Part shown: piece after piece, positions 44,761 through 57,390 of the stretch | Layout: every line of letters starts with the position of its first letter | How positions within the stretch are numbered: the first letter of the stretch is position 1 | DNA from: Burhinus oedicnemus | Taxonomy: Eukaryota; Chordata; Aves; Charadriiformes; Burhinidae | Direction of reading: 5' to 3' | Length of the DNA: 64,000 nucleotides | Assembly: GCA_008921705.1 (NCBI GenBank) | Contig: VFFE01009182.1 | Coordinates: 3,317,444-3,381,443 of the forward strand | Notes under the pieces: model-generated | The model's database searches: none | Told to the model about the DNA's origin: nothing | Seen by the model: only the letters and a program-made list of their open reading frames with translations | Position numbers and translations under genes: made by a program

Positions 44761-47700
44761 TTTTTTTCGTGGTTAATTTCAGTGAAAACTCATTGGTCAG
44801 AATAGTCCTGCTGGTAATTTATGATGTGATGTGCAACCAAATATGCACTTCAGCCATTTTTCATGGGTTTTGCTAACGATGGGTCACACAGTTTCACTGG
44901 AAGGTTTCAAAGATTAAAGCCATCAGAAAAGGCAGCCCTGGTGACTGATATTCTCTGACCCCATGACCTACCAAAGGCCATAGTGCCACACTAAATAAAG
45001 CTGTCTCAAGCTCATCACTTCTGTTGGGCTTTAATACAGACTTTAAAAAGATGTTCAGACTTGACTTACAGACTTTCGGGATTTATCTGCCATGTCCATA
45101 AACAGGCAGTTTTAATTAACATTTATTCTTTGTGTTAAAAATGTCATTCCTCTAATAGGAATTTGTCCAGCTTCCTCTTACAGCAAATTATTTTCTATAA
45201 GTAGTCTCTTCCCACCTACATACCAGAAGGTATTTGTTGACGTGATATAATTTATTTTTTAATAGATACAGCTCTGGATGATACACAGTATGTGATCTTG
45301 TAGCAAGAGGCCCCTCTTTGTTATGATATTGTGAAGTCCCCCTTGTAAAGTACAAATATCTAAGAACATAGGTGGGCTTCTCCCGTCCATGCAAGTAAAG
45401 ACCAGTCCTGAAGCCTGCAATTCAGCATGGCAATTGTTGGGTCTTCTTTCTGTGTAAAAGGCACTGGAACAACTCTCAGCTCAGCCTTCAAGAAACATGA
45501 ATAATAGAGAGAATCCTTTTGATTTGCGTTCTTTGTTGTCTGATTCCTTACTGTAAGCATTTGAACCTGCGCAAAGTAAATGTAAAATGCTGGGATAGCA
45601 GCATGAGTCATCAGCAAAGTGGTTACGTTAGGTGCCACAAAGCGCAGACTCAGCTCCACTTGCAAAGTCCAGGACTCCCAGAAATCATGTCATGCTGAAA
45701 TGGACAGGATTACAGCAAAGGAAATGCTGCAGTTTTTACATGTCCCTTTGACTTGCCTGTAGCCTGGCCCCAATACAAGTGGGGAGCAGGTCCCGTTTTC
45801 ACTTGGCTGTGGTCTGCTCTGTGTGTCGGGAGCAAGAGGAACACAAAAGTCCCCAACTGCTTTCTTATGTCCTGCAAATGACCCACACTACAGAAAACTG
45901 TTTTTTTACTAGCTTAGCCAACTCAACTCTTCAATATATAGCTTTACTGTACAGCTGTTCTCCAGTAGGAGATCCACTCTATTATAACTCTTCATATAAT
46001 ATACCATATATATTTAGCCCTGAAGATTGCACTTCTTGTGCTAGTTTTTTAATTTACTGTGTTTCTTGCTGCTAGCACCTTTGAAACTCAGTGGAGCCCT
46101 GTGGGGGTGTCTCAGTCTCCCGTTTCCTATCTCCTTTGAGCTATTGCATTACAATCATCTGTCAAAGATGAACGGGAGTCAAGGAAATGGAGCATCTCAA
46201 GTGGCTGACACTGCTGAGCAGATATCCTTCTATTTTTGCTGAGTGTTTACATATCTCCAGAGTACAGATGTGTCTGAGCTGGATTAGATACACAGAACGT
46301 TCGTAACACCTTCATCTTATAATAACGGCAGCCCTGATTGCATGTGAAAATTACAAAATTTTAGCAACTGCTATGACCTATAAATACTTACTGTTCCTTT
46401 GCCATGGATGCAGTCACGATGCCGCCTTACACTAGACGTAATGCATGTACACTGCGGTTGTACTCATTTAATGCTGTGGTTAAAAAAAAATTATTGCACC
46501 TCTTGCAAATTGGCTAAGGCAGTGAAGTTCTTGAAAGAAATCAGTCTGAGATGGAGGAGCTTTGTTTGTGATGCATGATATGATGTTTTTCTCCTTCCTC
46601 CTAAAGTCTCCAGACTGTAGATGCTGTCTGCATCCCATTTCCATTCCACAGCAGCGTTAGGAATGAGAATGTAGGGAAAAGAAACCATCAGAGGGTGGTT
46701 GTCCCAGTGGTAGTGACTGGCACTGGAATAAACTACGTGAGATCTATAATTAGTATTTGGCAGAAGTTTAGCTAGTAAAATTGATGATTGCAGCTTAAAG
46801 AATATGTACATTGTCGTACTACAGAATGCACTTGCTGGTACTAGCAGCAGTGAACATTTAACTACTGCAGGTATCCTGTGGCCTAAATTAATATGTACTT
46901 TTCAAATAAGACTCTCCCACTCCTTTTTCTTACAGTTTTGTAGAAGTGGGTTTGTTGCAATAGTGTAGATGGCTTTATAATTATGTGTTTTGTCTTATTC
47001 TAAAACAAAATACAAATTTCCCATTTATGTCTTAAAAGTTTGTAGTGGCTAAATCTTTGTTGACTCTCTGGTTCTAAAACCAGTATTTTATTAGAATCCC
47101 CAATTACGCCAATTTCTTCCATGATTCATTTAACTTAGCAAGCGAAATGTAAGCTACGGCCTCTGGCCCTAACAGAATCCTTTAAATGCAGTGTACATAG
47201 CAAAAGGTTAAAGGGGTAAGGCACAGTGTAGTCTCCCAATAACACTTTATGGGAGTCTTTGTAAATGTACTTGCTTCTGGAGTTGTCTAACGCCCCTCTC
47301 TCTGAAACTGTAGGCACCGTACAGCCTAGAAGTTGCTATATTAAACTTACATACATGAGAGAGGTTGGAGGGCAGTGGGATACAGGACCTCCCTGCTAAA
47401 TTGCTAATCCAAATTGGGCCTTAGTCAATCTCTTACAAAGTTGTCAGCATCCAATGACCTATATGAAATGAGTTGGTAGCTTCAGTCTGGTTCCTAGAGA
47501 GGTGTGCACATCAGAAGAGCAATCAGCTGGCACTAATTGGCACCCTGGCTAGCAGCCTCAGCAGAGAGCCAAAGGTCTATAGAGGAACGGAGACTGAAGT
47601 GCTCTCTCAACCTTAAAGGTGGTCCCTCTGGGTCGGAGTTTAGGGCACGTTTGTAATGTCATATGTGGAATTTTGCTGGGTGTCTTGCAATGCTAGACCG

Positions 47701-48540
47701 GAGCTGTGGCTCGGGAACTGCGCTCCTCAGGGCTTTTGTAGGGCATTTTGAATGCCACAGGGCATTTTAAACTCTGAAATCACTTCAGCTTTCCTTCAGA
47801 CATAAACACGAAGAGAACATTCACTAAGCAATAACCTGATATTCTGAGGTGTCAGGTGACAAATAGCCACTCCAGTTGAGGGATTGCACTGGAAAAGGGG
47901 AAGAGAGGGAGCGTGTATTCCTTAAAGACAAAACTTTCTCATGTCCATGCCCAGCATGCATAAGTACCTTTGCTCTGCCAATTCTTCCACCTGTTGGGCT
48001 TAGAAAGGGTATAAATTAGTGCTGCTTAAATATTAAAAAATACATTGTTTTTTGAGAAGGTTTGTGAAGTTCTGTTCATTATAAAAGCATAGTAACACAT
48101 GGTCTTCCTACACTTGGAATTGTTCCCAGACCATAATAATTTCAGAAAGTTTATTATGGGTTATTATCGTCCCAAAAGCCTTGCATTTAAGAAGTTTATT
48201 TCTTGTTTTGTTGTTCTGTTTGCAAAGTTTCAGTCATTCAGACAGGGTGGAAATAATGTCATGAACTCAAAGCCATGAGCCCGTTGAGCATGAACAGGGT
48301 CAGTGAAGTAGCACTAAATTAAGAAATGAGTAATGTACCTACCTGGTATTTTAAGCCAGGCAGACAAAGGTGATAAAATATATTGTCCGAATTAGAAGTT
48401 GAGCAAATTTTGTTCACCTCCATTTACCCTTGAACATAGGAATGGATAAGGAGCAGCAATGACAAACGTTTGGTTGTCTGTGGTTGTCTGCTAAGCAGAA
48501 AAAATAGGTTCAATTGATGGAGGTTAGTCTGTTTCACAAA
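44761..48540. other. Noncoding DNA, no gene seen
   Basis: Two minus-strand frames of about 100 codons (45360-45665 and 46491-46811) look mixed in composition but match no family I know and lack convincing splice partners. A 10-bp TGGTTGTCTG duplication lies at 48471-48490. A candidate conserved stretch lies at about 46300-46480 (CpGs, ATGCATGT). Confidence 0.5.
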
Positions 48541-49970
48541 ACATTTGGTGTCTTCAGAGAGGAGACTTTGTCCACCTGTGTATTGTCCTTACTGATAAAG
48601 ATGAAATGAAGGTCCTGCACAGAGCATGCGTACTTCCAGAAATCAGAGCACACTTTTTTTTCCTCCATAGCTTTGCATCACTGGAGTTACCAATGACCTG
48701 CTGCAGTTCTGCCCCCCGCCCCCCCAAATCGGATACAAAAGAGCCCAGGACCACAGCCATAACCGAAATGATGGGAGTTATGAAAGTAACACCCTTTTCC
48801 AGTCATATAGCAGCCCCCTTTCGCTGCCTCCGTGCTCTCTCACCGGATGATGTTGTCCACATTTATCCGACAGACTAAAATTGGACCAGCACGGAAAGCA
48901 AGGCAGGATTTGCATCCCTGCGCACGGGATCATCGGCTGCTGTGAAAAATCGGGGAGTTTGGAGATAGACTCTGCTCCCAACAGTGCTGTGACCTGGTGC
49001 AACAAAATCACCCTGAATACTGCTGTAGGCTTGTGTTTTAATGGTTGGCACTGAAACAGAGTGGTGCCCCTAGTGTATGAAGTGTCACCATTTGCAGACT
49101 CCCACCTGTCATTTGTGTTTCCGGAAATAGGATCCCTCGCTGCAGTCTGGACGTTGCCCCAGGTGGTGTCTGACTCTTAACCCAAATCAAACAGTAATTG
49201 TCCAGACACTGTCTGGCTCTCGGGCAGTGGACAGGGAAAGCACAACAGCCTTCTAGTTACCTCTTAGTAAGCCCAGGCAAGGATCTCCCTCAGGAAATTT
49301 TCAGCCTGTTTTCCTCACAGGCCCTCAGGGTAAGGTTTTAGGGTCGCGGTCCCCATTGCCCTCCCTGTTGCACACTTGATGAGCGGACGGCACGCTGTGA
49401 AAGCGTGTGATGTAAGAGTGGCACTGCGAAGAGGACAAGCATAGGCTTTCATTTTTCCTTTTGCTGACAGTACCTTGGTAATGTAACTTAACCTAGGAGT
49501 GGCCACACTACAACTCTGGAGCTGTAAATGGTTTGCCAGCAGGTGAGATGTGGTTGCCACAGGCAGGATTCGGTTATTGCCGGGTAACTCGGACCCTAGG
49601 CTGCCGAAAAAAACCCCCAGCAGGTTCCTCTGGGGCTGCCATCAGAAGGGCTGCAGGTCCCCGCTGTACGCTCCTGTCGGCTGACTCTGCAGCAGCGTTC
49701 CTGCAAGTTGTGATCGTACCTTGCTCACGAGCTGCCCCCAGAGCTCCTCGTCCTGTCAGTTCCTCAAGGCACGGAGCATGGATTCAGCCTGGCTTGCAGA
49801 ATCAAGAGTTCTCCTCCAAAAGTATTAAAACAAAACTGTTAAATGCTGATAATTCCTTGACAACTGTTGGTGTCACCCCAGTAACCCTGTGCTTAGGACT
49901 GCAGCTCCCGACACTGCAAAAGGCGACAGCCTCCATGCTTATAAAATCAGAGAGGCTCTAGCTCAGATAC
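48541..49970. other. GC/CpG-richer patches with GC-driven open frames
   Basis: 48620-48960 and 49310-49800 are clearly less AT-rich, with roughly 20 CpG in the second. A 142-codon plus-strand frame (49533-49961) crosses the second patch. Its translation is Ala/Arg/Pro/Ser-rich and has no domain. The overlap with several other-frame open stretches suggests composition and not selection. An octamer lies at 48908-48915. Confidence 0.35.
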
Positions 49971-51780
49971 AAAGAAAAGACTGAAAATAGGACCCAGTGC
50001 TTGGAGGCGTATGCAGACAGCACCAAGCGCTCTAGGCAGTATGGCCTGCCCTGCTTGACTTAACCAAAATGTATCATTGCCTTGTAAGGGCAGGATGTGG
50101 TATGGGGTTTATGCCCGAGACCCCCATTTATTTGATCCTGACTGGAACCTATTTATTTGGCCTTTTAACCTGAACTTGTGCTATCATCGTCTTTGGACCC
50201 AATGAAATAGCAACATACATATTGTGAACCTGAGCAACAGCCAGTGTCTTCTGTGAAAGGGGCAGAGAAGTAACTGCTCTTTAAAAAATAAGTAAATGGT
50301 TCAGTGTTATGAAAACCAAAGAACAATGGTTTTACATTAAATGAAAAATAGTTACAGTTATAACTAGTCATTTGATTAAGTTAAGAAAATAAATTATATG
50401 TTCATTTTGGAGAAAGATTTTTGATATTAAGAGCTGTTACAGTGACAACTCTGGTGATCGTGTACTGTCTGGAAGAGGGAACTGGCTAACGAGAGAGATC
50501 TCTAATACCTGACATTATGAATTATTACTCTCTTCTGTAACACTTTACAGTATTATTTTTGAATGCAAGATAGATCAGCCGATCTAGTTCACTTTCCTGG
50601 GTGACTAAACTAAGCAATATAGCTTTGCACTTTCAGATTTTTTTCTGAACCCCATGCTGTCTCTGGAAACTCGTGTTAATCCTAGGGAGGACCAAAAGAA
50701 TCTACTAACATACGCACACTGCCAAAGTAAATGATGGCTGGATTCCTGAGCTAATCTTTGCCTTTGATCTTGTGTATCAGAAAATTTATTTAGTAAAGTA
50801 GTGATGAAAAGATTTCTGACCATTCTGAAGTATCAGCTGCAAATAGCCTAGACTTTTTGATTTTCAAGATAAATCAGGAAACGTGGGTTTTTTCCTCCCT
50901 TTCCAATCCTTGGTAATCTCCATAGAAAGCTTTATAATAAAGTAATTCAGAGAGTAGCAACAGCTATTCTTTTTCTGGCACTTATGACCTGGTATGCGAA
51001 ATTGCATGACATGTTGTGTCAGTGTGTGGAAATCTGACTGAATTGTTATGTCTGAAAGTAATGGCAGAAAGAAACGGCAACTTTTGTCTTACAGGTTTTC
51101 CTCGTTGGCTATGTTTTTTCCTTCTTTCCTTGATCTACATAAAAGTTCACAATTCATGGTGTTTCTATGCTCACAGAAAATAATGTAAAAGCATAGTAAT
51201 GACACATGGTCACGTCTTTCTTGCAGTGGATCTCCAGCATGGAACTTGGTCTATTTTTTTCTACATTCTACACAAAAGAACCCTCAAATAGCACTGTTTT
51301 GTGCTCTGGTTATTACTGATCTTGCTTTGACGGTTACTCCACTTGCCTTTTTGTTGTATGGAATCTTCCTTTTTTTGCACTGTCCACTCCATATTTTCAA
51401 ATGGTTTTATGGCTTCATATTTTAACTGATTTATCATTCATATTTCAATACTGTACAACATGCTCTTCCATTTTTAACACAGAGGCACGTTTTGGTGTAA
51501 CTCTGCAGAAATCACTGAAACTCGATCTTTGAGTCTGTATTAGATCCTTTCTGAGAAGGGGTTGTTTTTTGATTTTTTTGGTTGTTGCAGGAGCTTTTTT
51601 AGGTGAAATACAGCCTACTTTTTGCAAAACACCTACTTCTTTACACTGAACAGCACTTTCTTGTTTCGGGACTTTCTGATGTTTACAGCCACATTTGAGA
51701 ACAAAATTTAAAGGCTTTTACTACTTACTGTGTGAAACCTATATGATAATGAAGTCGATGCTTGAAACGTCTTACAGTCT
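49971..51780. other. AT-rich noncoding DNA, no gene seen
   Basis: Nothing recognisable is seen. The segment near 50080-50150 has an LTR-like flavour (TGCCTTGTAAGGGCAGG then TATGCCCGAGACCC) but too little to call. Confidence 0.6.
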
Positions 51781-51784
51781 AGAT

Positions 51785-51885
51785 GGAGATTTTACAGATC
51801 AGAAACTGGGGTACAGAAAGATTAAGTTGTTTCATTGAAGATTAAGGAGATCTGGGGTGGAGCTCTGCTCAGATCTTGAGCCTGT
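51785..51885 (-). mobile_element. MIR-like SINE relic
   Basis: ATTTTACAGATCAGAAACTG, then GGTACAGAAAGATTAAGTTG, and a later TGGAGCTCTGCTCAGA follow the order of the reverse complement of the MIR/CORE-SINE body (attttacaGATGAGGAAACTGag, GCACAGAGAGGTTAAGTGAC, then the promoter-side part). The element therefore reads on the minus strand. It is strongly diverged, as expected for a repeat older than the bird lineage. Confidence 0.6.
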
Positions 51886-52130
51886 TTCAAGACTTTTCTT
51901 CTTTCTTACAAGTGTAGATCATTGTGGCCTCATCTACTAGGGTAGGAAACACATTTGTAGAAGGAAAAGTTCAAGTTCTCATTATCTTGGGGAGATTGAG
52001 AGAAATCACTGTAACAGTTGTCACTGATATATTGTTCCTTTTGTTGGTACGTTCTGTCTCTGTCCTGTCTGTTTTGATCAGTGGTATCCAGGAGTGTGGC
52101 ACAGGTCTGAACTAAACCCACCAAACAGTC
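51886..52130. other. Noncoding DNA, no gene seen
   Basis: Overlapping short open frames on both strands (about 64 codons) have no domain. Confidence 0.6.
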
Positions 52131-52615
52131 CCAGAGGTGGAGGAGTGACTACAGACAGAATGGCCAGACGGGGAAGGTCACCTTGCCTGCCCACACACCA
52201 GCCAGCCAGACCCTGTATCTTATCTTTGCACTGTAGTGGGTGTGGAGGCAGTTTCCAGTAATGTCAGACGGCTGCTGAGTGGAGGCAGGGATGCCTTAGG
52301 GAGGCAGAAGGGTGTTAGCAGTTTCCACCGGTACCACAAGGTGCAGCAGAAGAGAAGGCAAGAACCTCCAACCTTGCTCAGACCTTGTGGGCAGAAGGAG
52401 AAAAGGGCATGCCTGCTGCATATCTGTAGCCAGCAATGGCTTGAGTCGTTTGTGCAGTTGTTGCAGTTTGTGATGATGTCTCCAAGCTGGAAAACCGATT
52501 GCCTCGTCGCCGAGTGTGGATCGCCTTCAGATTGCAAATCTGAGTTGATGGAGTCCCAAACTGCTGCTCATTGCCAAGCTGTCTGGAGAAGGTATGCTTT
52601 TGCGTGCACTTGAAC
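52131..52615. other. GC-richer patch with 125-codon open frame
   Basis: A plus-strand frame at 52236-52613 (125 codons) and a minus-strand frame at 52220-52537 (105 codons) overlap almost fully, so low stop density explains both. A GAGAAG/GTATGC donor-like junction lies near 52590. The plus translation is Arg/Ser/Gln-rich, and I recognise no family. It might be an exon of a noncoding RNA or an unrecognised repeat. Confidence 0.3.
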
Positions 52616-55600
52616 AGTAATGAAAATCTTTTAAAAAATTAATAGCAATTAAAATAATATTAAGCAACCAGTAATCTATTAGTAAAAAATGGGTTATTAT
52701 TTCTTCTGTACTAGTGTGCTTGATAGATATCAGGTAGATAAAATATATCTGCTCATGGTATCTTTGTCCCCTTTCTAGTTTTTTTGTTTAGCTCATGATT
52801 TTATTTAATGGAAGAGTCACTTCTCACATATTGGCTTGACAATTTACAAGCATTTGTTTGTGCTGAATTAAGCACATTTCTAAACTTTGTATGTTGCTGC
52901 TGACAGTTTGGGGATTGATTTTTCTCCCCAGAGAGATGCCTTTTTGTCTTTAAGGCAAATTGAAGTTGACTGCTGGAGCATTCCCTGGTAAGAGAGAGAA
53001 TCTACTTTAGGGATATTTTTCTACTGAGAATTCATTTTTAACTGAGAAGCTTCAGAAAGGTCATGTTTTTCATGACACACAAAAAAAAAAAGTTCACAGA
53101 CACAAAAGTAGCATTAACTTTAGATAAAATAAATAGGAGCAAATATTACCAAGCTTTTTTCCCCTGGAGTTCTCTGTCAAGGAAGTGTGCCTAGAGATGC
53201 AGTAGGTAACAATTTTCCAGACTTCTATTCTAAAAGCATGTGTTAAATGCTGGTGTGGGCACTGGCAGAAGAAGGTTTCATGCATCCATGTTTTTTCATG
53301 TATGTTATGAGTTTAAATTTTAAAAATGCTGTAACAATTTCTAGGACATCCAGATTCTTTCAAGAACAGACTCGCTGTCCACATTGGTAATGTGGGGCAG
53401 GGTTTGCAGACGTGATGTAATGAACTGCGTGTGAGGATGTAGGATCTCCACCATACAGGTGCTTTAGGAAGTCTTCATTCACATCAAGCAGAGCTAGATA
53501 CTCTCTTTTTTACTGTAGGCTCTGTGGCTGGACGTGCAGGACTAGAGTTAACTTTCTAAACCTTCTCCAACCTACATCCACCCACCCCTTGCTCCCTTCC
53601 TGCCAGTTAGCCTGGCACAGTTTTTGGATACAAATATTAGATTGTTGCTATATTGACAGGGATGCTGGGAGTCATTTATCTATCTGTATCTTCAAGGTCT
53701 TTTGGCACTAGATTTTTTTATAGGAAAATTTTTTACTAATACAAATACTGCTAAAATAAAGTAGTGTCTATGTATATATCTGGTCTGGTTTATGTCGTCA
53801 AAATAAATGTTACCTCACACCTGAACAACAAAGATGAATTCAACCATCCTGGCAAACAGGAAAGTCTAGTGAGTTTTTTTGTGGTGGTACCTGGCAGGTT
53901 ACTGGTGAGGTGATGGACAGAGCTCATTAAACTCTTATTTAATGCTTGTCTCTGGAATGACTGCATTCTCTTTAATCTCTGTCTTTGTATTCACTCATAC
54001 TTCTAAGACCCAAGTGACTTCAAAAAAAAGAAATAAATAACTACCTTAGTCCTTCAGTGAGGTACCAGATGAAAAACTCAAACCCACTTGTTTTCATTTG
54101 CTGGAAATCACACCAGCTGAAACAAGTTTTTCAGCACAATGCACCTAAACGAGTTGTAAGAACCAATTCTTCAGGAAAGTCTTATCCTGATGGTTATAAA
54201 ATCTTCTTCAAAGGAGCTGCAGGTCTCTGCAGTCTTCCTTTAAACCTTCTTTGGGATCTTCTCATTGGATTTTTCACACATTTGAGTCCTAAAAATTTGA
54301 GTTATCTCAGTATGTTTCTGGAGACCTGGCTATCAATTGCCAGAATTTCCATTTGCGTCTTTGATCTTTGTTTTCCCTTCTCAGATTCCTCCTGTAATAT
54401 TTCTGACAGTTCCCTCTTAGTAAGAAAGTCCAAGTAATCATATTGTGTCACTTTCTCCTCCTAGTTTTGTTGCAGCTAGGCCAGTTAGATGTTGATTTCT
54501 GTGAACTGCAGCCTTTCTACCTTAATCAAGCTTGTTTCTGTTTTGTACTTTTGCCTGAAGACTTCTGGTGTTCAGAATTAACTTTGTTCTCAGTCCTCTT
54601 CCATTTTGTGTGTGATTATGCACCTAATTAGGGGTAATTGTTTCCTTGTTCCTACAGCATCAGCCAAGCAAGTGGATCTCGGCTACATCTGCCTATATAT
54701 GGGGGTCCTCCATCCTAGGAAAAGCGTAACAAAGACTTGATAATGTAGTGTTTGTCTCTAGCTCCTTCATTGTTCTGTACCTGTAACAAACGTGCCTTAG
54801 ATGGGTTTCACCTACTTCACTAAGCTATGGAAAGCCTGGAAACCTGCGTATTCTGACTGGTCAAGGAATGGTAGCATGACTGTTATAACACTGTCGCAAA
54901 GGTTGTCAATCAGGATTTTTAATTTTTTTTTTTTTTTAAACAAGGCTTTAGCATTTATTGGCTTTGCCTCAGGCTCTCTCTTGGTTTTTATTTGTAGTTA
55001 AGAATAAATGGATAATTTTACTGATTTTACTGCAACTTTTTCAAACTTTAGCATTCCAGGAATGAATTCTTACATATTATCTGGGACTCAGACAAGATAT
55101 TTAACTGGGTCGATTCATGACAGAATGCAAATTTCTGTTAATTAAGTTTGTAATTGTGAAGCAGGAAGGAGAACAATTTATAGAGGCAGGGGTAGGAGGA
55201 GAACTTCAGTGTAGCAGTGCATGGCGAATGAGATGCACAGCTTCCATTATCAATAGGAGCTGCATGTCTAATCCACCAGACTCGGTACTGAAGAAAATGC
55301 ACCCTGGGATGTCAGGTGTTAAGGGGAAGAATGGGCCTCTTACGTTCTTTGCACTTACAAGCCGGCTGTAACCTTTTGACTCTCTCTCTCTTTCTCTTCT
55401 TGAGTTTTGTTTCCTGAAAGGAAAAGGGGGTGGGGGAAGGCAGGGGAAGAAGGCTTAAAGAGTGGAAGATCTGTTTCAAAGTACTGTAGTGTATTTGCAA
55501 GCTTTTCCTTTTTTTCTGGAATTAGTTTTGTTTTGATTTCTTTAAGAAGCCGTTGCTTTTAACGTAGAGATTTTAGAGCATGACTTTAGATACTAATATC

Positions 55601-56190
55601 TTACTGAGTACCACTATCAGCACTATAAACTTTACACATTCTACCAAAAGTGTTTTGCACATAGCTTTTTTATCTTTCTAACTAAAATGAATATAACTTC
55701 ATTTAAAAGCATAACAGAGGAGGAGAGTTAGTTCTGTGAATTAATGTTACAGGTATTGCTTTATATATTGACCAGTGTTATGCAGAAAAACAAGCCCCCA
55801 AATAACAAGAAATCTCTTATTCTCAAAGGATCCCCTAATGTAGCATGATCATATATTGATTGTATTGAACTTGGGTGTATTCCAGGCCTGAAGATCTGCG
55901 TATGCCAAGAAGTTTGTATAGTACTTGCGTATTTCATCTCCTTGCTACCTCTGAGTTAGTAAGTGTGAAAACATCTCAGTGCAAGGAGTAAGATGCATGC
56001 ACCCTAGGTGAGCATTTACTTGTTAGTATGAAAGAACATGCGACAGATATAAGGAAGAAAAAAAGGGTGGCTAATTAAGGTAGGTCTCTCCAAAAATCGT
56101 GACTTTTGAGGAGAAACAGCAGAATGTGGAAAACTATGTGAAAACTTACATTATCCTTCCTTGAAATACAGTCTGTTCTGGGCTGATCCT
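52616..56190. other. AT-rich noncoding DNA, no gene seen
   Basis: A 126-codon plus-strand frame (54057-54437) has no domain. Simple repeats: A11 near 53081, T15 at about 54923-54937, and (TC)n at about 55379-55397. An octamer ATGCAAAT lies at 55125-55132. Confidence 0.6.
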
Positions 56191-56199
56191 TATTAGAAT

Positions 56200-56650
56200 G
56201 TAAAAATGGAAGTACTAAGGTGGTGTTTACTTTCATTAATTAAAAAGACTCTCAGTGATAGGAGAGCGCCCTGAGAATGCTAAAGGAGTTTTACATATTT
56301 CTGGCTACCATCTTTGGTTTGAGGACCATGTGCTTCTTCTAGCTTTGCATCTTTCTTCGTTAGAGATTATTTTGAAATGGCTCACGTTGCCTTTGCTGGG
56401 CTGAAATGTGGCAGTGATGGAGTGGAGCCAATGGAGGGGTAATTTTGCAGCCAGCAATCAGGAAAAGGAAGAGCCCTTAGCCAGGGGACTCAACAGTGCC
56501 AGGAGGAGCCATTATTCTATTATTATTTCCAGTGTGGAAGCATTGTTTCAAGTTACATTAAAAACATCCTTTAAATTGCTTTGTTATTTGTGTCATAAAT
56601 TTTCCGTATCAGCCTTTCCAACAGAAAGGTGTGTGAATCTATAACGTATA
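56200..56650. promoter_or_regulatory. Candidate conserved noncoding element
   Basis: This is a non-repetitive, mixed-composition stretch with TTCATTAATTAAAAAG near 56232, a GAGCGCC core and a TGGAGCCAATGG CCAAT box near 56422. The 78-codon frame at 56408-56644 shows no domain. It resembles the candidate elements at 1-2900. Function is inferred. Confidence 0.25.
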
Positions 56651-57184
56651 GCCAAATGGAGTGCTTGGGGTGTATCTTGCTTTAGAAATTGTAGGTTAAA
56701 GGGAAACCTGAAATTAACAGTAATTCCTCTGATTTAGCCTAGAAGTTCATGGAGATTGGCCAAACATGGAGTGAGTTCTCATTTCTTAACACGTGCTGGG
56801 AACAACACTCTAGACAGCCTGTCTCCAGACAGGCGCTGTCTTCCCATTTTTTTTCTACTATTAGGGACTCCAACCCCTTGTGATTTAAGGGCCCAACCCT
56901 GTAAGCTTTCCAGGAACCTTACATTTAGATGGCTAAAGGAGAAAAAATGAAGTGTGTATCGTTATTCGTGTGCATGGATTTGCATTTATCTCCTGGAGAT
57001 TGTGTGTATGTTGAAGCCCATAATGGATTTGAATGATGTTTCAGGAGATTTGATGTAGAAAGTTTCCTTGTTTTCAGTTACTCAGAAGTCCTGTGGCAGT
57101 AAATATTTTATATTCTATACTGCTTTAATTCCACTATGTAGAGCATGTGTTGTGAACCAATATAGAAGGGATCCATATATTGGA
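56651..57184. other. Noncoding DNA, no gene seen
   Basis: An octamer ATTTGCAT lies at 56978-56985. Nothing else is recognised. Confidence 0.6.
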
Positions 57185-57390
57185 TATTATTATCACTTTT
57201 TTATTGATAGACTTTGGGGAGGCGAAGGACTTGGATCTGTAAGACAAGTGATATTTGGCAAAAATCCAAAAGATAAAACAATGATGTCTCCCAAATCATT
57301 CAGGCAGTCTGAGACACGAATGGGAACAGAACCCAAACATCCTAAATCCAAGTCCAGCATCTTAATCCCGAGCCCGTTTTTTTCATTCAA
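57185..57390 (-). mobile_element. Probable ancient tRNA-derived SINE (MIR/CORE-like)
   Basis: On the minus strand, TTTGGGTTCTGTTCCC (the promoter-side 'ctgggttctgttcccagctctg' motif) is followed about 130 bases later by CTCCCCAAAGTCTATCAATA and GTGATAATAATAT. These recall the 'tttccccatctgtaaaatggggataataat' end of MIR-like SINEs. Spacing and order fit, identity is low. It also explains the 130-codon plus frame and 70-codon minus frame here as accidents. A nearby GGCCCTGATCCTGCAA at about 57518 is also a motif common in old amniote repeats. Confidence 0.4.

Noticed and set aside
45360..45665. Minus-strand 101-codon frame that reads like a membrane protein piece
   Set aside because: No known family; the acceptor-like and donor-like sites around it do not frame a convincing exon.
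46491..46811. Minus-strand 106-codon frame that looks protein-like in composition
   Set aside because: No domain recognised and no splice-framed boundaries; kept only as part of a noncoding stretch.
50041..50150. LTR-like segment (TGCCTTGTAAGGGCAGG ... CCCGAGACCC)
   Set aside because: No TATA box, polyadenylation signal, termini or target-site duplication can be placed.
52220..52613. Coding gene in the GC-richer patch
   Set aside because: Long open frames on both strands over the same bases indicate low stop density from composition, not selection.
54057..54437. 126-codon plus-strand open frame as a gene
   Set aside because: No domain or conserved motif is visible, and no upstream or downstream exon signals agree in phase.
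55418..55450. G-quadruplex motif
   Set aside because: Only three runs of three or more G occur within the allowed spacing; the same holds near 58788-58813.
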